Shown piece by piece: positions 25,283 to 33,828 of a stretch of 38,220 nucleotides of DNA (its first letter is position 1; each line of letters opens with the position of its first letter). Below the pieces are notes generated by a model, which saw only the letters and a list, made by a program, of their open reading frames with translations, had not been told where the DNA came from and did not search any database. The position numbers were made by a program, and so were the translations under genes. This DNA is from an uncultured Haliea sp. (GTDB taxonomy: Bacteria > Pseudomonadota > Gammaproteobacteria > Pseudomonadales > Halieaceae). The DNA is taken from NCBI GenBank assembly GCA_913061115.1, contig CAJXTK010000011.1, positions 1-38,220 on the forward strand. The letters are read 5' to 3'.

Positions 25283-26350
25283 TCAGGCAATAAGAAGGGG
25301 CTTCCACCACGACTCATTGGACAGATACCAGTCCAGTGTGCGCTGTAATCCAGTTTCAAAACTTTCATGGGGTGTATACCCCAGCTCTCGGGTAATTCTG
25401 CCGGCATCAATGGCATAGCGCCAATCGTGCCCAGCCCTGTCCTCTACAAAGAGGATAAGCTCGCGCGCGCTACTGCCATTGGCACCCGGTGCATTGGGAA
25501 AATGCTGCGCCAATGACGGGTCCGCGACGAAGCGCGCATCCATCTGATCACACAGCAAGTGCACGATATCCAGATTGTTCCACTCATTATTGCCGCCGAT
25601 ATTGTAGGTCTCACCCACCTCGCCGCTTTGCAATACCAGCTCTATGCCCCGACAGTGATCCTCCACATACAACCAGTCGCGGATATTACTGCCGTCACCG
25701 TAAACCGGGAGTGGACGCCCGCGCAGAATGTTAGTGATACACAGGGGAATCAACTTTTCCGGAAAATGGTAAGGGCCGTAATTATTAGAGCAATTACTGG
25801 TGCTGACCTGCAGCCCGTAAGTGTGATGATACGCTCGCACGAGATGATCAGAAGCGGCCTTACTCGCCGAATAAGGTGAGTTCGGTTCGTACTTTTGCTC
25901 TTCATGAAAGCCGGGCGCATCAACACTGAGAGAGCCGTACACTTCATCGGTCGACACATGGTGAAACCGATGCGGCTGCGGCTTGCCCCCTGCCAGCCAG
26001 TGCGCGCGCGCGGCCTTGAGCAGCGAATGTGTGCCCACGACATTGGTTTCAATAAACGCATCAGGCCCCGTGATCGAGCGATCTACATGACTTTCAGCAG
26101 CAAAGTGCACCACGGTATCGACAGCGTGCTCGCGCAGCGTTTGTAACACGCGATCATCGTCGCAGATGTCAGCGTGGACAAAACTGAACTGCCGGTTATC
26201 GCGCAGCCCGTCAAGATTGGCGAGATTGCCAGCATAAGTGAGGGCGTCGTAGGCCACGACGGTATCCTCGGGGTGGTGGTGCATCCAATGGTGAACAAAG
26301 TTAGCCCCGATAAATCCGGCGGCTCCCGTTACTAACACAGATTTACCCAT
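25283..26350 (-). CDS. rmlB: dTDP-glucose 4,6-dehydratase
   Basis: Second step of the rhamnose pathway: NAD-dependent conversion of dTDP-glucose to dTDP-4-keto-6-deoxyglucose. The 355-residue extended SDR protein has the Rossmann motif TGAAGFIG (8-15). HFAAESHVDRSI (82-93), STDEVYG (133-139) with the catalytic Asp-Glu pair, and Y160-x3-K164 in SPYSASKAASDHL complete the active site. SNNYGPYHFPEKLIP and YGDGSNIRDWLYVEDH are RmlB signatures. Its ATG lies inside the last codons of rmlD (8-base overlap), so the two are translated together. It is the last gene of the minus-strand run. Confidence 0.97.
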   Translation of the reverse strand: MGKSVLVTGAAGFIGANFVHHWMHHHPEDTVVAYDALTYAGNLANLDGLRDNRQFSFVHADICDDDRVLQTLREHAVDTVVHFAAESHVDRSITGPDAFIETNVVGTHSLLKAARAHWLAGGKPQPHRFHHVSTDEVYGSLSVDAPGFHEEQKYEPNSPYSASKAASDHLVRAYHHTYGLQVSTSNCSNNYGPYHFPEKLIPLCITNILRGRPLPVYGDGSNIRDWLYVEDHCRGIELVLQSGEVGETYNIGGNNEWNNLDIVHLLCDQMDARFVADPSLAQHFPNAPGANGSSARELILFVEDRAGHDWRYAIDAGRITRELGYTPHESFETGLQRTLDWYLSNESWWKPLLIA

Positions 26351-27221
26351 GTTCTAGCGCCTTGTAGTCTTCGAGCATCGCCCGCAATTGTTGGCGCCAG
26401 GGGACGCCGGCCAGCGCGAAGTCACGCCAGCTGTCGGTCTTATCCAGCACACTGTAGGCGGGGCGAGGCGCCTGCGTGGGATATTCTGCCGTCGTGATAG
26501 GGCGAATCTTGACAGGCTTCGCTAACAACCCTAACGCAAGCGCTTCTTCGCAGATCGCGACTGCAAAGTCATACCAGCTGCAAACACCGGCATCACTCCA
26601 ATGATAAATGCCACTCAACTGAGGCCGAGCCGCGGAGGCCCAGACCGCTTCAGCCAAGCCGTGTGCCCAGGTTGGCGTACCGACCTGATCGGCCACCACC
26701 GCAAGTTCATCCCGCTGACTCATCAGGCGCAACATGGTTTTGACGAAATTGCTGCCATAACGTGAATACACCCAGCCCGTGCGCAGGATCAGTGCGTGAG
26801 GCAGTAATCGTTGCACCGCAAGCTCTCCGGCACGCTTACTACGCCCATACTCGCCTAACGGGGCAGTAGCCCCGTCGGGTTTATAGGGCTGGGATGCGCT
26901 GCCATCGAAGACGAAGTCGGTGGAGATGTGAATCAACCTCACTCCCTGTTGGGCACAGGCCTGTGCCAAGGCGAGAGGCCCTGCAACGTTTCCGCGCTGG
27001 GCGGCATCAACTTCCGACTCCGCCTTATCGACTGCAGTATAGGCGGCAGCGTTGATCACTAGTTGCGGCGCGACAGCCGCGAGGCACTGCGTGACAACCG
27101 CCAGATCGGCTATATCAAGCTGCGCTCGAGTCATCGGCAGGCATTCAATATCGGTCCCAGATGTGCGCTGCAGCTCTTGCCCTAACTGCCCGCCTGCGCC
27201 GACCACCAACACTTTCTGCAT
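26343..27221 (-). CDS. rmlD: dTDP-4-dehydrorhamnose reductase
   Basis: Last step of the pathway: NAD(P)H reduction to dTDP-L-rhamnose. The 292-residue short-chain reductase has VVGAGGQLGQEL (6-17), a shortened Rossmann loop typical of RmlD. Other marks are INAAAYTAVDKAE, STDFVFDGSA, YGRSKRAGE with the catalytic Tyr/Lys, and LILRTGWVYSRYGSNFVKTM. ATG 27221 is taken; the GTG three bases earlier would add one residue. It begins 73 bases after ilvE on the same strand and overlaps rmlB. Together with rmlA and rmlC it completes the pathway, but in an unusual split, face-to-face arrangement. Confidence 0.96.
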   Translation of the reverse strand: MQKVLVVGAGGQLGQELQRTSGTDIECLPMTRAQLDIADLAVVTQCLAAVAPQLVINAAAYTAVDKAESEVDAAQRGNVAGPLALAQACAQQGVRLIHISTDFVFDGSASQPYKPDGATAPLGEYGRSKRAGELAVQRLLPHALILRTGWVYSRYGSNFVKTMLRLMSQRDELAVVADQVGTPTWAHGLAEAVWASAARPQLSGIYHWSDAGVCSWYDFAVAICEEALALGLLAKPVKIRPITTAEYPTQAPRPAYSVLDKTDSWRDFALAGVPWRQQLRAMLEDYKALEHG

Positions 27222-27294
27222 CACGCTGTGATCTCTATGTGCATGTGTGATATCAACCTCTTGTCACCGCGCATCGAAGACAACACGCCCAAAA

Positions 27295-28221
27295 TCAGAC
27301 CACCGGCGCTAGCCACTGGCTGTTCTGGCTTCGATTGCCGCGCACCGAATCAAAATACATGGCCTGCAATTTTTCTGTCAGAGGACCGCGACCACCGCTA
27401 CCAATTATGCGGCCATCGAGTTCTCGAATGGGTACCACCTCAGCAGCGGTGCCGGTAAAGAAAGCCTCGTCCGCAACGTACACTTCATCCCGAGTAATGC
27501 GTTTTTCGTGCACCTGATAGCCAAGCTCGGCGGCCAACACAAATATGGCATCGCGGGTAATCCCCTCCAGACACGAGGTCAGCTCTGGTGTGTAGATTTT
27601 GTCACCCCGCACAAGAAAGAAATTTTCCCCGCTGCCCTCGGCAACATAGCCTTCGTTATCCAGCAACAACGCCTCCTCGGCGCCGCTATCGATCGCCTCG
27701 CGCAGTGCCAGCATGGAGTTGATGTAATTCCCGTTCGCCTTGGCCTTACACATAGAGATGTTGACATGGTGTCGGGTAAAGGAAGACGTGCGCACCTTAA
27801 TACCTTGGTCTCGCGCCTCTGGAGCCATATAGGAAGGCCATTCCCAAGCAGCAATCATGACGTGCGTCTCCAGATTGTCTGCACGCAGACCCATGCCCTC
27901 GGAGCCATAAAAACACATGGGGCGCAGGTAACCTTCCTCAAGACCGTTCAACCGCACCACGTCTTTTTGCGCCTGCATCAGAGTCTCCTTGTCAAAGGGC
28001 ATCGACATACGCAGAATATGAGCCGAGTTAAACAACCGATCGGTATGTTCCTGCAAACGAAAGATGCAGGTGCCCTGCTCTTTCGTCTTGTAAGCCCGCA
28101 CGCCTTCAAAAACACCCAAACCGTAGTGAAACGTGTGTGTCAGCACATGTACCTTGGCCTCGCGCCAGGGAACCATCTCTCCATCCATCCAGATAAGACC
28201 ATCACGATCGGCCAAACTCAT
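27295..28221 (-). CDS. ilvE: branched-chain amino acid aminotransferase
   Basis: PLP-dependent (fold type IV) enzyme for the last step of Leu, Ile and Val synthesis. The 308 residues are typical of IlvE. MDGEMVPWREAKVHVLTHTFHYGLGVFEGVR, shortened here to its ends (12-42), is the N-terminal signature. CKAKANGNYINS (158-169) contains the PLP lysine K161. LLLDNEGYVAEGSGENFFLV and SCLEGITRDAI are the class IV aminotransferase pattern. ATG 28221 has AGGAG eight bases upstream; a longer frame to 28284 would overlap glnE. It starts 14 bases after the glnE stop, the same order as in Pseudomonas. Confidence 0.96.
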   Translation of the reverse strand: MSLADRDGLIWMDGEMVPWREAKVHVLTHTFHYGLGVFEGVRAYKTKEQGTCIFRLQEHTDRLFNSAHILRMSMPFDKETLMQAQKDVVRLNGLEEGYLRPMCFYGSEGMGLRADNLETHVMIAAWEWPSYMAPEARDQGIKVRTSSFTRHHVNISMCKAKANGNYINSMLALREAIDSGAEEALLLDNEGYVAEGSGENFFLVRGDKIYTPELTSCLEGITRDAIFVLAAELGYQVHEKRITRDEVYVADEAFFTGTAAEVVPIRELDGRIIGSGGRGPLTEKLQAMYFDSVRGNRSQNSQWLAPVV

Positions 28222-28235
28222 CACATTACTCCTGT

Positions 28236-31127
28236 TTATTGATCCGTTGTTTCGTCGATATAAGGCGCAAATAATTGCTGCCACTTGGCGCTAACTGCAG
28301 CCCGTTCTTGCGCAAAACTGCCCTCCGGGGCAGTCCCTGGTTGCTGTTGTAAGGAAAGTTGATGGGCGGCGGAGCGATAGATTAAATAGGCCTGCGTAAG
28401 CGCTTCACACTCCTGCTGCTCAAACAAACCTTCTTGCCCCAGGGCCTCCAGAATGCGCACATTGTCCGACCAACGTGCCAATTCAGGCACGCGATGAGAC
28501 CAAGTCAAGACCGCGTATTGCACCATAAATTCAATATCAACGATACCTCCTGCACCCTGTTTTAGGTGAAATTCCCCTTCTTCGGAGCGCCCACTTGGTA
28601 GTAAGTGCTTACGCATAGTTTCGCGCATGGCATGCACCTCGCGCGCCAGAGAAACATCATCGCGGGCCAGGGACAGAATATCCCGACGCACTGTATTAAC
28701 CGCCGCAGCGACCTCCGGATCGCCCGCCACAAAGCGCGCTCGCACCAATGCCTGGTGCTCCCAGGTCCAAGCAGAGTCCTGCTGGTAACGACTGAAGCTC
28801 TGAACTGTATTCACCAACATGCCTGAATCGCCGGAAGGTCGCAGCCGCATGTCCACCTCATACAGCTGACCCATGGCCATCTGTGTCTCGATAATTTGAA
28901 TCATGCGCTGACCCAGACGCGTATAGAACACGGCATTGTCGATACTGTTCTCGCCGCCTGTTACTCCGCCTTTGGCCGCATCGTAAATAAACACCAGGTC
29001 TAGGTCTGAGCCATAACCCAATTCAACACCACCTAGTTTGCCATAACCAAACACGGCGAAACCCAGACCAGCATGATCGCGACGGGGCTGTCCATACTTT
29101 TTCGTCAGGCCCGCCCAAGCGACGGCTAGCACCTCCTCCAGTATGACTTCTGCAATCCAGGTCAACTTGTCGCTGACCTGCATCAATGGCAAGCGGCCTA
29201 CCAGCTCACTGGCGGCAACCCGCAACACATGCGACGCCTTGAAATAGCGCAGAGCATCCATCTGCGCCTCCAAATCGTCCGCCGCCAGACGTGCGACCTG
29301 CTGACGCAGTTCATCACGCAACAGGTCTTTGTCCGGCGCGGTATAAAGGCTAGCCCTGTCCAGAAGCTCATCAAGCAGCACCGGAGTTCGGGCTATTTGC
29401 TCGGCGATCCAGGGACTGGCGCCGCACAGCGTCACTAGATCAACAAGGGCGGGCGGATTTTCGAGCAGCATGACAAGATAGGCACTGCGACGGACGACCG
29501 CGGTGACCAGAGGCAGAACTCTTTGTAACGCAAGATCTGGGTCTGCCACCTCAGCACACGCGCGCAGCAACTGGGGCATGAACTGTTGCAGGCGATCTCG
29601 ACCCTGAATTTGCAGTGTTGCCATGCGGGGGCTCTGCTGCAATGCCTGTAATGCCTCGTAGGCCTCTGACTCACGTCGGTATCCCAGATCGGACAGCGCC
29701 TGCTCACTCAGGTCTTTACCCCACAGCGACAACGCTTCGTCTGCCGCTTTGGCGTCCTCCTCAGGATCTGCGATCAGCTCCCTAAAGTGCCCCGCAACCA
29801 CCTGACGGTGCATCTCCAGGGCCGCTTTGTAGTCTTCCCATGAGGCGTACCCCATCACTTCTGCCATCGCAGCCCGCGGCAATTCCGTCTTCGGCAAATC
29901 CTGACTCTGCTTATCCTGATAACCCTGAATGGCGTGTTCACTGTCGCGCAAAAATAGGTAGGAGGTGCGCAGTTCAGTGACGACTGACTGCGGCAGGCAA
30001 CGCAAGGTGACACATTCATCCAGTACCAGCAGTAATTCGCGCTGCTGTAGACCAAGATCACGCCCACCGCGAATCAACTGGAAACACTGTGCGATAAACT
30101 CGACCTCCCGAATACCGCCGTGCCCCAGTTTTACATTGTCCTGCAACCCTCTGCGACGGACTTCAGTGCTGATCATCCGCTTCATGCCACGCAGACTTTC
30201 TATCGCGCCGAAGTCCACATAGCGCCGATAGATGAATGGACGCAGCAGCGCCGTCAACTCCGCGGCCTGCTGCGGGTTGCCTGTCACAGGCCGCGCCTTG
30301 ATCATGGCATAGCGCTCCCAATCCCGTCCCTGGTCCTGATAATAGCCCTCAAGCGCAGTGAAATTGTGCACTAGAGCGCCGCTTTCACCGTAAGGACGCA
30401 GGCGCATATCCACCCGAAACACAAAACCCTCGACCGTAACCTCATCGAGGGCACCGATCACAGCACGCCCTACCTTGGTAAAGAATTCCTCATTACTGAT
30501 AGGGTGTTCTTTGCTGTCGGTCTGACCGGCCTCCGGATAAATAAATATCAAATCAATATCGGAGGAGACATTAAGCTCCTGTGCCCCGAGCTTGCCCATG
30601 GCCAGCACAATCAGCTGCTGCGCCTCACCACTGTCTCGCCCTATGGGCACACCGTGCCGGCTCTCCAGCTCAGCCTGAGTAATAGTCAAGGCCTCTGCGA
30701 TAGCCGCCTCGGCCAGCAGTGAAGTATCTCGCACCGTCTCCAAGGTATCGGCCAGACGACTGAAGTCTCGCCACACAATTCGCAGCATATGCCTCGCCCG
30801 GTATTGTCTTAGAAGCGGCGACAGCTCAGCGCCATCACGACACAACATGCGGTGCAACTCATCGCGGAATTCAGCGTCGGGCAGGGATTGCTGCAACTGG
30901 CCACTGACGACCAGATCCAATAGCAATTGGGGCTTGTGTCGCAACAGGTCAGCGGCGAAGGGACTGCAGGCCAAAACACGCGGTAGCTGCAGTGCTTCAG
31001 GACCCTCAGCCAACACCTCGGTTAGTCTGTCGGCCAGTGTTTCCCCTGCAGACTCCAGAATATTCTGCCAAGCACGGCGGGCCTCCTCGGCGAGTAATTC
31101 CGGCAGCGCTGTGGTCAGTAAATTCAT
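28236..31127 (-). CDS. glnE: glutamine synthetase adenylyltransferase / adenylyl-removing enzyme
   Basis: Bifunctional regulator that adenylylates glutamine synthetase in nitrogen excess and removes AMP in nitrogen limitation, under PII control. The 963 residues contain two nucleotidyltransferase domains. The N-terminal (deadenylylating) one has MGKLGAQELNVSSDIDLIFIY (177-197). The C-terminal (adenylylating) one has GKLGGVELGYGSDLDLVFIY near 695-715. Both keep the GS-x10-D-x-D type metal aspartates, and each is followed by a helical bundle. GGIREVEFIAQCFQL and GGIVDIEFMVQYAVL are the paired family blocks. It lies 28 bases after the secretion ATPase gene and 14 before ilvE. Confidence 0.97.
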   Translation of the reverse strand: MNLLTTALPELLAEEARRAWQNILESAGETLADRLTEVLAEGPEALQLPRVLACSPFAADLLRHKPQLLLDLVVSGQLQQSLPDAEFRDELHRMLCRDGAELSPLLRQYRARHMLRIVWRDFSRLADTLETVRDTSLLAEAAIAEALTITQAELESRHGVPIGRDSGEAQQLIVLAMGKLGAQELNVSSDIDLIFIYPEAGQTDSKEHPISNEEFFTKVGRAVIGALDEVTVEGFVFRVDMRLRPYGESGALVHNFTALEGYYQDQGRDWERYAMIKARPVTGNPQQAAELTALLRPFIYRRYVDFGAIESLRGMKRMISTEVRRRGLQDNVKLGHGGIREVEFIAQCFQLIRGGRDLGLQQRELLLVLDECVTLRCLPQSVVTELRTSYLFLRDSEHAIQGYQDKQSQDLPKTELPRAAMAEVMGYASWEDYKAALEMHRQVVAGHFRELIADPEEDAKAADEALSLWGKDLSEQALSDLGYRRESEAYEALQALQQSPRMATLQIQGRDRLQQFMPQLLRACAEVADPDLALQRVLPLVTAVVRRSAYLVMLLENPPALVDLVTLCGASPWIAEQIARTPVLLDELLDRASLYTAPDKDLLRDELRQQVARLAADDLEAQMDALRYFKASHVLRVAASELVGRLPLMQVSDKLTWIAEVILEEVLAVAWAGLTKKYGQPRRDHAGLGFAVFGYGKLGGVELGYGSDLDLVFIYDAAKGGVTGGENSIDNAVFYTRLGQRMIQIIETQMAMGQLYEVDMRLRPSGDSGMLVNTVQSFSRYQQDSAWTWEHQALVRARFVAGDPEVAAAVNTVRRDILSLARDDVSLAREVHAMRETMRKHLLPSGRSEEGEFHLKQGAGGIVDIEFMVQYAVLTWSHRVPELARWSDNVRILEALGQEGLFEQQECEALTQAYLIYRSAAHQLSLQQQPGTAPEGSFAQERAAVSAKWQQLFAPYIDETTDQ

Positions 31128-31155
31128 ATCCGCTTAACGTTCCAACGACCGAGAC

Positions 31156-32931
31156 TCAAGTGTCCATCTGCGGTGCGACTCGCATCACTTCCTCGATGGT
31201 GGTCTCACCACGCGCCACACGGGCGGCGCCACTGAGGCGCAGGGTTTGCATACCTTCAGCCATCGCAATGGCACGAATTTTTTGGGTGTCGAGCTGCGGC
31301 ATTATATGCTCCTGCACCGGCCGGCTATTCACCAACACTTCATAAATCCCTTGGCGCCCTTGATAACCAGTTTCACGGCACTTGTGACAACCCACCGGAC
31401 GCGCAATCTGTGCTGGAGGCGTCACATCCCAAGGCTGTGTCAACTGCTGCCAGGCATCGAGATCCAATTCGCCAAAAGCCTTACAGTGCGGACACAAAAT
31501 CCGCACCAGCCGTTGCGACATGATGCCCCGCACAGTGGCTCGAATCAGGTAGGCTGGCGCACCTAACTCCAGCAGTCGCGAGATAGAGCTGGGTGAATCA
31601 TTAGTGTGTAACGTGGACAGCACCAGGTGCCCCGTTAACGCGGCTTGTATCGCCATATTGGCGGTTTCCAGATCGCGTATCTCCCCCACCATGATGATGT
31701 CAGGATCCTGCCGCATAAGGGCACGCACGCCGGTCGAAAAATCAAGGCTGATGCTGTGGTTCACCTGCATCTGGTTGAAGGCGCCCTCCACCATCTCAAT
31801 CGGGTCCTCGATAGTACACACATTGACTTCCGGTTTTGCCAACTGGCGCAGCGTCGAATACAACGTCGTGGTTTTCCCCGATCCCGTGGGCCCGGTCACC
31901 AGCACAATACCGTGGCCACAAGAGGTCATGTCATGCCAGTGGTGCAAGTCAGCATCGGCTAGGCCTAGCTGCTCAAAACTACGCTGCATAAGATCCGGGT
32001 CGAAAATGCGCATGACCAGTTTTTCACCGAACGCCGTTGGTAAAGTGGACAGGCGCAACTCAACCTCGCTGCCATTGGGTGTGCGCGTTTTTAGCCGGCC
32101 ATCCTGAGGGCGGCGTTTTTCTGCCACATCCATCCGACCCAAGATTTTGACGCGACTACTGACCGCAGCGCAAACCTGCGCTGGCAGCTCGTACACGGAG
32201 TGCAGTACACCATCAATACGAAAGCGTACATTGCCCACATCACGCCGCGGTTCTATATGAATATCACTGGCACGCTGCTCAAAGGCATACTGCAGCAGCC
32301 AGTCCACTATTTTCACAATGTGCTGGTCGTTGGCATCAGGTTCATTGTTAGAGCCAATCTCAAGCATCTGCTCCAGATTACCCAGACCCGCGGGGCCGGC
32401 AGGTCGATCATTGGTGCGTGCACCGCGCACGGAGACGGCCATGCTGTAGAAGTCGGCGGTATGCCGGAGTATCTCCTGTGGGTCTGCTAACACACGGCGT
32501 ATAGGCTTGCGCAACACATGCTCCAGATTACTCTCCCAAGAGCGCATGAAGGGTTCGGCGCTGGCAATGACAACGTCGCCGTCATTGACCTCAAGCGCGA
32601 GAATATGATGCCGCTCGGCAAATGCCTTGGACATAACATCTGACACTGCTGTCACGTTTATTTTTAACGGATCTATACGATAAACCTCCTGGCCCACCTT
32701 ATTGCCCAGCCACGCCAACAATCGGTCCATTGTTAGATAGGCGCCAGAGGTCGCCGCATCGGACAGATTTTGATCTGCCAAAAAAACCAGCGGGTGTGCT
32801 TTCACTTTGCTAGAAAGACCGATACGGATAAGATCTTCATCCGTCAGGTGTCCGTCTGCCTTTAGGTCTTGCACGAGGTCAGACAGGCTCAGGCGGCGCT
32901 CCAACAATTGCTCGCTAAACGTGTTGGTCAT
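31156..32931 (-). CDS. type II secretion / type IV pilus assembly ATPase (GspE/PilB family)
   Basis: Cytosolic hexameric ATPase of the GspE/PilB superfamily, 591 residues from ATG 32931 (a GTG at 32937 adds two). An N-terminal MshEN/T2SSE-N-like part is followed by the DIHIEPR segment, Walker A GPTGSGKT (347-354), the Asp box (CTIEDPIEMVEG), Walker B (DPDIIMVGEIRDLETA), and the His box (GHLVLSTLHTNDS). A tetra-cysteine zinc loop, CPHC...CHKC, completes it. No other secretion or pilus gene is nearby, so it is an orphan locus. P. aeruginosa has a comparable ATPase gene (PA5210) beside its DUF47–pit–argE–argA string, which suggests old synteny. Which machine it drives is unknown. Confidence 0.9.
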   Translation of the reverse strand: MTNTFSEQLLERRLSLSDLVQDLKADGHLTDEDLIRIGLSSKVKAHPLVFLADQNLSDAATSGAYLTMDRLLAWLGNKVGQEVYRIDPLKINVTAVSDVMSKAFAERHHILALEVNDGDVVIASAEPFMRSWESNLEHVLRKPIRRVLADPQEILRHTADFYSMAVSVRGARTNDRPAGPAGLGNLEQMLEIGSNNEPDANDQHIVKIVDWLLQYAFEQRASDIHIEPRRDVGNVRFRIDGVLHSVYELPAQVCAAVSSRVKILGRMDVAEKRRPQDGRLKTRTPNGSEVELRLSTLPTAFGEKLVMRIFDPDLMQRSFEQLGLADADLHHWHDMTSCGHGIVLVTGPTGSGKTTTLYSTLRQLAKPEVNVCTIEDPIEMVEGAFNQMQVNHSISLDFSTGVRALMRQDPDIIMVGEIRDLETANMAIQAALTGHLVLSTLHTNDSPSSISRLLELGAPAYLIRATVRGIMSQRLVRILCPHCKAFGELDLDAWQQLTQPWDVTPPAQIARPVGCHKCRETGYQGRQGIYEVLVNSRPVQEHIMPQLDTQKIRAIAMAEGMQTLRLSGAARVARGETTIEEVMRVAPQMDT

Positions 32932-33076
32932 ATTCACTACAGGCCGAATGTGAGGCGCGGATTCGCCTATCGAAGTATGCTAACACAGTGTCCCGTAATC
33001 TCACGCTTTCGCGCTTTTCCTCCTCACCGAATCTCTCCCTCATGCGCCGAAAATTCCGGCAATGGAAACATTTCCT

Positions 33077-33105
33077 GTGACAGCTACAGGGTTAACCCTT
33101 AGACT
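33077..33105 (+). promoter_or_regulatory. sigma-70-like promoter of DUF47–pit with palindromes
   Basis: GTGACA (33077-33082) and TAGACT (33100-33105) are 17 bases apart and 30 bases before the DUF47 ATG. The spacer holds a perfect 10-base palindrome GGGTTAACCC (33089-33098). The inverted repeat CCTGT-N7-ACAGG (33074-33090) overlaps the -35. A repressor operator is possible. It does not match the Pho box. Confidence 0.45.
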
Positions 33106-33135
33106 ATTGGCCGACTGCAAAAAGGAACCCAACAC

Positions 33136-33819
33136 ATGGCAATTCTCAGCCCCCTAGGCACTCTTTTTGGGCGCTCTCCCATCGGGCCCATTCAGGACCA
33201 CATGGTGTTGGCCGATCAGGCTGCACAGCTGGTTCCGGATTTACTTCGAGCCACAGCTGCAGACGACTGGGAAAAAGCCAGGCAAGTTCACAAAGAGATT
33301 GTGGCGGCCGAAGCCGCCGCCGACAAACTCAAACACTCCGTGCGTCGAAACCTGCCTAATAGCCTCTTCCTCCCGGTGCCACGAAGTGATTTGCTCACAC
33401 TCGTAGGGGTTCAGGATCACGTTGCTAATACCGCCAAAGATATTGCCGGACTGATCATAGGCCGTAGTATCCGTTTCCCCGAGAAGCTGCAGGATGCGGC
33501 GATAGAGCTGTCTATAGCCTGCGCTGCGACGTCCCAGCAGGCGCTCAGTGCTGTGCAGGGACTGGACGAACTGCTAGAAGTCGGGTTTACAGGCCGCGAA
33601 GAAGTGCGCCGGGTGGAAGCGATGCTCAAAGCACTGGATAAGCTCGAGGGCATTACTGACAAAATGGCCATTAAGCTGAGGGCAAAGCTTTTTAAACTGG
33701 AGAGCGACCTTCCGCCGGTCGAGGTGATGTTCCTATACCAAATCATTACCCTGATGTGCACCGTTGCAGACGATGCCGAAAGCGTGGGTGATCGACTACA
33801 AATTTTGATGGCCAAATAA
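33136..33819 (+). CDS. DUF47 / TIGR00153 PhoU-like protein partner of Pit
   Basis: Cytosolic all-helical protein of 227 residues, related to PhoU. It shows the family start MAILSPLGTLFGRSPIGPIQ and a helix with KEIVAAEAAADKLKHSVRRN. The segment PVPRSDLLTLVGVQDHVANT carries the metal-type D/H residues, and the end VADDAESVGDRLQILMAK is characteristic. Such proteins are thought to modulate the low-affinity phosphate transporter encoded beside them. AGGA is spaced 9 bases from the ATG. pit starts 9 bases after the stop, so the two form an operon. Regulation of Pit activity is inferred from context. Confidence 0.93.
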   Translation: MAILSPLGTLFGRSPIGPIQDHMVLADQAAQLVPDLLRATAADDWEKARQVHKEIVAAEAAADKLKHSVRRNLPNSLFLPVPRSDLLTLVGVQDHVANTAKDIAGLIIGRSIRFPEKLQDAAIELSIACAATSQQALSAVQGLDELLEVGFTGREEVRRVEAMLKALDKLEGITDKMAIKLRAKLFKLESDLPPVEVMFLYQIITLMCTVADDAESVGDRLQILMAK

Positions 33820-33828
33820 GGAGTTCCC

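Noticed and set aside
33077..33098. Pho box upstream of DUF47–pit
   Set aside because: CTGTGACAGCTACAGGG shows one CTGT half but not the second 11-base-spaced repeat of the Pho consensus.
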